A stretch of DNA of 12,334 bases from Spirochaetales bacterium (lineage in GTDB: Bacteria > Spirochaetota > Spirochaetia > DSM-27196 > SKKC01). Where the stretch lies: NCBI GenBank assembly GCA_007121695.1, contig SKKC01000345.1:1-12334 (forward strand), given 5' to 3'. A program made the translations under genes and the position numbers. The first letter of the stretch is position 1. Each line of letters opens with the position of its first letter. Under the pieces are notes generated by a model that worked only from the letters and a program-made list of their open reading frames with translations, searched no databases and was not told the DNA's origin. Positions 6,767 through 12,334 of the stretch are shown here, one piece after another.

Positions 6767-6804
6767 CGTACATACTACCTGTACGCGATTTTCATACAGG
6801 AGGT
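6767..6804 (+). promoter_or_regulatory. Expression platform: alternative hairpins over the btuF RBS
   Basis: CCTGTA (6778-6783) can pair with TACAGG (6795-6800), covering the first half of the strong Shine-Dalgarno AGGAGGT (6798-6804). A competing stem CGTAC (6767-6771)/GTACG (6781-6785) uses the same GTA bases and would free the RBS. No U-tract follows, so control of translation is the likely mode. Helices were drawn by eye without energies. Confidence 0.5.
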
Positions 6805-6809
6805 GCCCC

Positions 6810-7802
6810 ATGATACGTGGCATTTCACGGCGAGTGAGTCTCGCCGCACTTTTCCTTTTTCTGTTTTCTTCTCTTGTATTTGCAAGAGGTGTCCCTGAAA
6901 CCCCTGCTCCGGCACAGCAGCTGCAGCAGGCATCGGCGACAGAGTTTCCGCTGGAAGTGACGGATGCGCTCGGCACGTCAATGGTAATCGAAGCGCGACC
7001 GGAGTCGATTGTGTCTCTGAGCCTGTTCTCCGACGAAGTACTGATCGGGCTCGGCGCAGGCGACAGGTTTCTCGGTGCATCCGGCCTCGCGATGAACCCG
7101 GTGTACAGTAACGTTGCCGGGTCAGCGGCAGCGATCGGTACGACCATCGAGTTCAACATCGAACAGATTATCTCTCTGTTCCCGGATGTTGTTTTTGTTG
7201 CTGACTGGAGCGATGAAGACCGTGTCGCACAGCTGCGGGATGCGGGAATCGTTGTGTATCGTACCCGGACCGCATTCACGATTCCGGACATACAGGACGA
7301 GATCCAGCGTGTCGCTCGAATCATGGGCGAAGGCGACGCAGCAGATGCCATGATCGCGGACATGGACGCCAGAATCGACGCACTTGCGTCAGTCGTCGGC
7401 GAAATTCCGGCAGATCAGCGTCTGGCAGGGGTCGAGTACAATACCTGGGGAACGGCCAGCGGCACACACACGACCTGGAACGAAGTCCTTCGGCTCGCAG
7501 GAGTCGACAATGCTGCGGCTGAGTTCGTCGAAGACGATTTTGGCATGGTGCCCATGTCGAAAGAGCTCGTCGTCGACCTTGATCCCGACGTTATTTTTCT
7601 GCCCGGCTTTATCTGGGGCGACGACGATGCGGCCGAGGCCTTCGCCGAGCAGGTCATGAACGATCCCGCGTTCCGGGGGCTTGCGGCAATCGAGTCGGGT
7701 CGTGTTCACATGATTCCCGAGCATCTGAAAGGCACCTACAGTCAGTTCATTGTGGACGCGGCCGAACACCTTGCACGCCTCGTCTACCCCGATTTCTTCT
7801 GA
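6810..7802 (+). CDS. btuF: Cobalamin-type ABC transporter, periplasmic binding protein
   Basis: This 330-residue secreted protein binds corrinoid in the periplasm and docks on BtuCD. The start ATG at 6810 sits 5 bases after AGGAGGT. Residues 1-25 form a signal peptide ending LVFA-RG with no lipobox Cys; an Ala/Gln/Pro-rich linker runs to about residue 45. The remainder fits the helical-backbone class III binding proteins (Peripla_BP_2): EVTDALGTSMVIEARPESIV at the start of the N-lobe, IEQIISLFPDVVFV ahead of the long connecting helix, and VVDLDPDVIFLPG with GRVHMIPEHLKG in the C-lobe. Family sequence alone does not separate cobalamin from haem or ferric-siderophore binders. The riboswitch is the reason for choosing cobalamin. 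It is followed after 12 bases by btuC. Confidence 0.88.
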   Translation: MIRGISRRVSLAALFLFLFSSLVFARGVPETPAPAQQLQQASATEFPLEVTDALGTSMVIEARPESIVSLSLFSDEVLIGLGAGDRFLGASGLAMNPVYSNVAGSAAAIGTTIEFNIEQIISLFPDVVFVADWSDEDRVAQLRDAGIVVYRTRTAFTIPDIQDEIQRVARIMGEGDAADAMIADMDARIDALASVVGEIPADQRLAGVEYNTWGTASGTHTTWNEVLRLAGVDNAAAEFVEDDFGMVPMSKELVVDLDPDVIFLPGFIWGDDDAAEAFAEQVMNDPAFRGLAAIESGRVHMIPEHLKGTYSQFIVDAAEHLARLVYPDFF

Positions 7803-7814
7803 TGTAACGGACCT

Positions 7815-8861
7815 ATGAACGACGGCAAATCGCGACTGGTTGCACCGATATTTCTGGTTACGGCCCTGACCGTCGCATTCGCTGCGGCGGTATCACTCGG
7901 CTCGGTGACCGTGCCGGTAGCGACCATTCTTCAGGTGATCCGGCTCCTTCTGGAACCCGGTGATTCGCTCTCAGGAGAGCTTTCACGCGAACTTCGAAGC
8001 GCGTATGCGATTCTGTACCACATCCGTTTTCCGCGAGCTGTCGCTGCGCTCTTTGCCGGGGGAGCGCTCGCCCTCAGTGGTGCCGTCGTTCAGGGCCTTT
8101 TTCGCAATCCCATGGCTGGTCCCGACATACTCGGGATCTCCGCCGGCAGCAGCCTGGGGGCAGTGCTCGCGATCGTGTCGGGGCTCGCCGCACTCCACCC
8201 CCTCGCCGTACCTGGTTCCGCCTTCGTCGGAGCGCTCTGCGCGGCATTGTTCGTGTACACGATCGCCGCCGGTCGGGGCGGCACACAGCTGCTGTTCGTC
8301 ATTCTTGCGGGGCTCGCCGTATCGAGCCTCCTGAGCGGCCTCGTTTCGGCGGTCCTGATTTTTGCCGAGGAACACGCCGTCAACCAGTTTATCTTCTGGA
8401 CAATGGGCGGTCTCGAGGGACGGAGCTGGCAGACGGTGCTTCCGCCCCTGCCCTTTATCGCCGTTCTCTCGCTGCTGCTCATGGGTGTTGCCTCACCGCT
8501 GAACCTGCTGACCCTGGGCGACGAGCAGGCGCACAGCCTCGGCGTCAGAGTCGAAGCTCTGAAGGTCGGTATCCTTGTCGGCGCCGCGATGCTGACCGCC
8601 ATGGCGATCGCGCTCGCAGGACCAATCGCCTTTGTCGGGCTCATGGTACCGCACCTTGTGCGGCTGCTCACCGGGCCGGATCATCGGACGCTCCTTCCCT
8701 ACTCGCTCGCAGCGGGTGGTATCTTTCTGCTGCTCAGCGATCTTGTCGGGAGGATGGCGTTCCGTCCGTTCGAGATCCGGACCGGCATAATCACAGCGGT
8801 AATCGGAGGACCATACTTTATCTTTCTGATCCTGCGATACCAGCGGCGGGGTTCGGTATGA
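7815..8861 (+). CDS. btuC: Cobalamin-type ABC transporter, permease (FecCD family)
   Basis: This 348-residue inner-membrane protein should form a homodimeric channel for corrinoid. It has the length and about ten hydrophobic segments expected of FecCD/BtuC permeases. Family motifs: RFPR at 71-74, SGAVVQGLFRNPMAGPDILG (88-107), GISAGSSLGAV directly after, and the C-terminal GPIAFVGLMVPHLVR with LSDLVGR, which include the cytoplasmic coupling region and last helices. The start ATG at 7815 has only a weak GGA upstream, so translation may depend on ribosomes finishing btuF 12 bases earlier. The stop overlaps the btuD ATG by 4 bases (ATGA). Substrate is assigned from the riboswitch; the fold family is certain. 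Confidence 0.9.
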   Translation: MNDGKSRLVAPIFLVTALTVAFAAAVSLGSVTVPVATILQVIRLLLEPGDSLSGELSRELRSAYAILYHIRFPRAVAALFAGGALALSGAVVQGLFRNPMAGPDILGISAGSSLGAVLAIVSGLAALHPLAVPGSAFVGALCAALFVYTIAAGRGGTQLLFVILAGLAVSSLLSGLVSAVLIFAEEHAVNQFIFWTMGGLEGRSWQTVLPPLPFIAVLSLLLMGVASPLNLLTLGDEQAHSLGVRVEALKVGILVGAAMLTAMAIALAGPIAFVGLMVPHLVRLLTGPDHRTLLPYSLAAGGIFLLLSDLVGRMAFRPFEIRTGIITAVIGGPYFIFLILRYQRRGSV

Positions 8862-10105
8862 GACCGCTGATTTCGGTCGAAGAAGTGTCGTACTCGGTTG
8901 GTAGTGCCCGCCTGCTGCACGACATTCAGTTGAGTCTGTTTCCGGGAGATGTCGTTGGTCTGATCGGCCCCAACGGCGCCGGAAAAAGCACGCTGCTTCG
9001 CACCATGATCGGGTTCAGCGCTCCGGCAGCGGGAGCCATTCTGCTGAAGGGGCGCCCCCTCGCCGCGTACTCCGCGCGGGAACGAGCCCGGCTCATGAGC
9101 TACCTGAGCCGGCAGGGGCCGGACCAGTTCTCCTTTCGCGCACTTGACGTCGTAGAGATGGGTGCGTATCCGCGTATGCGGTGGGGCCGTTTTCCGGGTA
9201 GCCGCGAACGTTTCGCGGCACGCGCCGCACTCAGACAGGTGGGCCTCGACGAGCTCGCCGAACGTGAGTTTCCAACCCTCTCGGAAGGCGAGCGTCAGCT
9301 TGTGCTCTTCGCGCGCGTTCTTGTGCAGGATGCCCCGGTGATGCTGCTCGACGAACCGACGGCCAATCTCGATATAGGACACGAACAGACCCTTCTGCGC
9401 ACCGTTCGCGCTCGCTGCGAGCAGGGCGACGCTGCCGTCGTTGCGCTTCATAACCTCAATAGCGCTGCCGAATACTGTAAACGGCTTGTCCTTCTTGAAC
9501 ACGGGCGGATTTCCGCCGCAGGGACCCCTGACGAGGTGCTTACACGCGCCAACCTGGAGCGCGCATACGAGACCGATGTCCGCATTGGTCAGAACGAGAC
9601 CACGGGGAGTATCACCGTAAATCCGATTCCCGGGCCCGGAGCGCGACGAAACATGCGCGTTCATGTAATCGGTGGGGCCGGAAGCGCAGTCAGCATTACA
9701 CGATATCTTCACCGGAAGGGCTGTCACATTACCGGTGGCGTCTCCCACGAGCTGGACAGCGACGCGAAGTTCTGGTCTGCCCTCGGGATCGAATTCCTGC
9801 AGGTTCCGGCATTCTCGGAGATCGGCACGGAGGAGCTGACACGCGCGGTAGAACTCGCACGCGCGGCAGATCTGACGATTCTCTGCGCGTTCCCCTTCGG
9901 TCACGGGAACGCGGCGAATCTCGACGTAGCCGAACAGGCGCACGAGCTCCTGATCCTCGACGAAAGCACCGCCTTGTGTCGACGGGCCTTTTTCGGTGAC
10001 GCCACAGACCTTGAGCGGCGTTTCAGGCACCTCGAAAAAACCTGGGGCACAGTCAGCTACGACGATGCCTGTGACTATATTGCCTCGAGCATGAGTCGCC
10101 GATGA
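8858..10105 (+). CDS. btuD: Cobalamin-type ABC transporter ATPase with extra C-terminal domain
   Basis: This 415-residue cytoplasmic ATPase drives BtuC. The N-terminal 255 residues are an ABC domain of the FepC/HmuV/BtuD kind: Walker A GPNGAGKST (37-45), Q86 in the Q-loop, signature LSEGERQ (141-147), Walker B VMLLDEP (161-167), D-loop NLD (170-172) and H198. The signature has Glu where Gly or Ser is usual (LSGGE/LSSGE). E. coli BtuD is about 249 residues. Here a Pro/Gly/Arg linker (256-265) leads to a further 150 residues beginning MRVHVIGGAGSAVSITRYL, with alternating strands and helices and a Gly-rich loop. That looks like a small Rossmann-like domain of unknown role. I recall similar tails on some archaeal cobalamin ATPases, unverified. 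The C-terminal domain follows in frame with no break, so it is a true fusion. The gene ends 22 bases from the convergent kinase gene. Confidence 0.88.
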   Translation: MRPLISVEEVSYSVGSARLLHDIQLSLFPGDVVGLIGPNGAGKSTLLRTMIGFSAPAAGAILLKGRPLAAYSARERARLMSYLSRQGPDQFSFRALDVVEMGAYPRMRWGRFPGSRERFAARAALRQVGLDELAEREFPTLSEGERQLVLFARVLVQDAPVMLLDEPTANLDIGHEQTLLRTVRARCEQGDAAVVALHNLNSAAEYCKRLVLLEHGRISAAGTPDEVLTRANLERAYETDVRIGQNETTGSITVNPIPGPGARRNMRVHVIGGAGSAVSITRYLHRKGCHITGGVSHELDSDAKFWSALGIEFLQVPAFSEIGTEELTRAVELARAADLTILCAFPFGHGNAANLDVAEQAHELLILDESTALCRRAFFGDATDLERRFRHLEKTWGTVSYDDACDYIASSMSRR

Positions 10106-10127
10106 TCGGGTACCATAACGGGACGTT

Positions 10128-12334
10128 TCAGGGTTTTACGTTTCGGGTATTGATTGGTATACGAACGACGATCAGAAAGGCATTGCGCTCGTGCTCGAGC
10201 TCGATACGCGCCTGAAGCTGTGCAGCCATGGCCTGAATAATGAGAAACCCGCCTGTGTGGGCATCGTCAATGTCGGCAAGACTGTCTATTCCCGGCCCGG
10301 GATCGCTGACAGACAGCTCGAGTTGACCCGTCTCCGTCGGCCGGAACCGTACGGAGACATCGCCGCTTCGGGCTCCGGCGGCGATACCGTGCCGAATCGC
10401 GTTGGCAACGAGCTCCACGAGCATAAGCCCGCAGGGGAGGGCCACCGCGACAGGCACGACAACAGGTGTAAGGTCGCGGTGAACACGAACCTCTTTTCGT
10501 TGTGCTGAGTGCTGTGCGCAGGTTATGACCGAGGCAAGATAGCGGTCCATTTCGATCCGATCGAAATCGGCGCTGTGGTACGTGCCTTCGTGAACCATGG
10601 CCATAACGTGGACCCGCTCCCGTATACCGGCAAGCCGCGTACCAACCTCGCTGTCGGGCTCGGATTGGATCTGCAGATTCAGCAGACTTTCGACAATCTG
10701 CAGATTGTTCTTGACCCTATGGTGAACCTCCTGCAAAAGTTGATCCTTGTCCGCCGATAGCTGTCGCTCCACGTCGAGCGCATGAACGATACTCTCGAGG
10801 TACTCGGCACCGTGTATGGCGCGTTCAGTTGCTTCGACCGCGTCGGTTACAAGATGGACATCGCTGCGGCTGTACATGTCTTCATCGCGGCGGGGGCCAA
10901 CAAGCACTATGTGCGCTGCCGCAGCGTGTGCTGCCCGCATAACGATCCGCAGGCCATCGTCGGTCCGGTACGCACCGGTCAGGTCTCCCGCAGCAGCGTC
11001 GGTCTGCACGGTCAGCGATTCAGGGTCGAACAGATATGAGAGGAGCGTCTCGAAGCGATGGAGCGCGTCGTCACGGTTGGTGATCGCGAGAAGCTGCTGC
11101 TTGTACTGATTCAGTTTCTGCTGCCCGCGGATTCGCCGCGCGTGTACGTAGCTGTCGACAAGTAGCGAGACACGATTGTGACTCCACCGACCAAGAACGG
11201 TGATACTGCCGATCAACAGCAGGTAGAACAGTCGCTGATCCACCGACTCGGTGAGTACTCGAAACAGCCAGGCGGCGACCGCGACTATGAACCCGAGCAC
11301 CATAAACACGAGAACGTCAGACAGCACGTCATCGATATCGACGATTGTGTGCCAGGTCAGGCCGAAGCCGGCTGAAACCGGAAACAACAAAACGGAGAAA
11401 ACCGCGATCTGATTGAACAGACCGTGATGTACTGTCTCGAGCACGTCTCCCCGAAACACCGGTGTAAGCAGAAACAGCATAAAGGGGACAATGCTTGTCG
11501 CAATCCCGAAAAAGACCCACTTCAGACGACGCCGCTTGCCCGTGCTCGCCTGCCGGTACTGAATAAACAGGAGCAGAATCCCGACTGCTATACCGACGAC
11601 TGCGTATCCATGCACAAAAAAATGCGCCGGTCCCATATAGTGGGCACCCGTGTACAAGATGATTGCCAGATATACCAGAGGAATCACGATACAGCCGGCC
11701 AGCACGCGAACGCGGCAGGGAAAGCGCTCCGGGAAACTCGACGCAAACCATACGAGCGAGATCGTCGCGCTTATCGAAAAGACGCCGAGCATGACGAAGC
11801 GGAACTGTATGAACTCGTAGGTCCAGAGGGTGTGAAAGTACGACATCCCGAGCGCAGGGCCTGCCGTAAGGCAGAACACGAAAAACCCGAGCGTCGCATC
11901 GGTTGCTTTTCGGGAAATCATGAACCCGGCGCCGAGCATCGGGAGCACGATGCCAACGATAAAATTGGAGAGGATCACCCGATCTGCGGCCTGCAGGCGA
12001 ACGAGAAACGGCGCATCCCCGACCGGTAGCTCCAGTCGTCGCCCGTCGCTCATACCGAGTGAAACGGTCGTGCCCTCTACAAAGAGGCGCGACGAAACCC
12101 GCAGATACTCGGGTAGACTTCCCGAGGAAAGTTCGTACAGGAGTCGCATCTGACGCCCATCGACAGAACGGATGCGGTCGCCTCGAGCGATTCCGGCTTC
12201 CGCGGCGACCGAACCGCGCGCCACGCGGCCGACAAAAAATACATCCGATCCGAGATACAAATCCATGCCGGTGCTGTATACTGGCTGAAACAGAAAAACC
12301 AGCCCGGCGATGAATGTCGCTGCCGCGAAGAAAA
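10128..12334 (-). CDS. Membrane sensor histidine kinase, PDZ-multiTM-HisKA_2 (5' end beyond window)
   Basis: The open frame continues unbroken to the right edge, so 734 residues are visible and the true start is outside. The ATG at 12266 (residue 1 below) is internal: the 22 codons before it encode a hydrophobic stretch (FIAGLVFLFQPVY) that is probably TM1. Order: TM1; a PDZ-like domain (about 5-75; GSVAAEAGIARGDRI, SVDGRQM), probably outside the membrane; about seven or eight TM helices to roughly 365; a helical linker and poorly conserved GAF-like segment (about 370-495); HisKA_2 with LLQEVHHRVKNNLQ (His 515/516); and an HATPase with N-box Asn622 (VELVANAIRHG), DPGPGID and TGGFLII as a divergent G2 box. 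The kinase residues look intact, so autophosphorylation is expected. TM-PDZ-7TM order resembles Bacillus ComP, but ComP has a HisKA_3 core. No response regulator is in the window; ligand and partner are unknown. Confidence 0.88.
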   Translation of the reverse strand, partial: FFAAATFIAGLVFLFQPVYSTGMDLYLGSDVFFVGRVARGSVAAEAGIARGDRIRSVDGRQMRLLYELSSGSLPEYLRVSSRLFVEGTTVSLGMSDGRRLELPVGDAPFLVRLQAADRVILSNFIVGIVLPMLGAGFMISRKATDATLGFFVFCLTAGPALGMSYFHTLWTYEFIQFRFVMLGVFSISATISLVWFASSFPERFPCRVRVLAGCIVIPLVYLAIILYTGAHYMGPAHFFVHGYAVVGIAVGILLLFIQYRQASTGKRRRLKWVFFGIATSIVPFMLFLLTPVFRGDVLETVHHGLFNQIAVFSVLLFPVSAGFGLTWHTIVDIDDVLSDVLVFMVLGFIVAVAAWLFRVLTESVDQRLFYLLLIGSITVLGRWSHNRVSLLVDSYVHARRIRGQQKLNQYKQQLLAITNRDDALHRFETLLSYLFDPESLTVQTDAAAGDLTGAYRTDDGLRIVMRAAHAAAAHIVLVGPRRDEDMYSRSDVHLVTDAVEATERAIHGAEYLESIVHALDVERQLSADKDQLLQEVHHRVKNNLQIVESLLNLQIQSEPDSEVGTRLAGIRERVHVMAMVHEGTYHSADFDRIEMDRYLASVITCAQHSAQRKEVRVHRDLTPVVVPVAVALPCGLMLVELVANAIRHGIAAGARSGDVSVRFRPTETGQLELSVSDPGPGIDSLADIDDAHTGGFLIIQAMAAQLQARIELEHERNAFLIVVRIPINTRNVKP

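Noticed and set aside
5784..6773. Minus-strand open frame of 329 codons
   Set aside because: It runs antisense to the flavoprotein and through the cobalamin riboswitch, and has no domain.
8699..10030. Minus-strand open frame of 443 codons opposite btuD
   Set aside because: It is antisense to a gene with intact Walker and signature motifs; its own translation shows no family features.
10106..10127. Bidirectional terminator between btuD and the kinase gene
   Set aside because: The 22-base gap has no convincing stem-loop or T-run. Termination may be Rho-dependent or lie inside the coding regions.
12264..12266. ATG 12266 as the kinase start
   Set aside because: The frame is open upstream to the window edge and encodes a hydrophobic segment. 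Starting here would place the PDZ domain at the N-terminus without a membrane anchor.

Overview
The window is GC-rich by eye, densely coded and typical of a diderm (Gram-negative-type) bacterium. Two secreted binding proteins have signal peptides followed by an Arg-Gly-Val-(Ala/Pro)-Glu mature start (SRGVAE, FARGVPE). I associate this with free-living spirochaetes, but that is a recollection and the assignment is tentative. No mobile elements, tRNAs, rRNAs or CRISPR arrays were seen.

Layout. (1) Positions 1-3945, plus strand: a likely promoter, a TPP (THI-box) riboswitch, an RBS-hiding hairpin, then thiB-thiP-thiQ, a complete thiamine-type ABC importer with 4-nt overlaps between genes. (2) Positions 3948-5165, minus strand: a lipoprotein with Asp-box/BNR-like repeats that ends 2 nt from the thiQ stop. 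(3) Positions 5166-5249: a short divergent intergenic region with two facing promoter candidates around a small dyad. (4) Positions 5250-6605, plus strand: a flavoprotein of the HI0933/YhiN/BaiN family. (5) Positions 6606-10105, plus strand: a cobalamin riboswitch, then btuF-btuC-btuD, a complete B12-type importer whose ATPase carries an extra C-terminal domain of about 150 residues. (6) Positions 10128-12334, minus strand: a large membrane histidine kinase that runs off the right edge. Its sensor part is laid out like Bacillus ComP (TM, PDZ, several TMs), but its catalytic part is of the HisKA_2 (HHRVKNN) type.

How it works together. The window is mainly two vitamin-import modules, each under the riboswitch for its own vitamin. 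In both leaders a hairpin can be drawn that pairs with the Shine-Dalgarno sequence, and neither has an obvious U-tract terminator. Control of translation initiation is therefore the simplest reading. In the TPP leader I can also draw the competing helix: positions 58-68 can pair either within the aptamer or with 200-210, which gives a complete on/off switch model. The lipoprotein, flavoprotein and kinase have no demonstrated link to the transporters.

The most unusual items are the BtuD C-terminal domain with a non-canonical ABC signature, the ComP-like/HisKA_2 hybrid kinase, the explicit TPP switch, and possible leaderless transcription of the two divergent genes. I found no clear sign of a wholly new multigene system.
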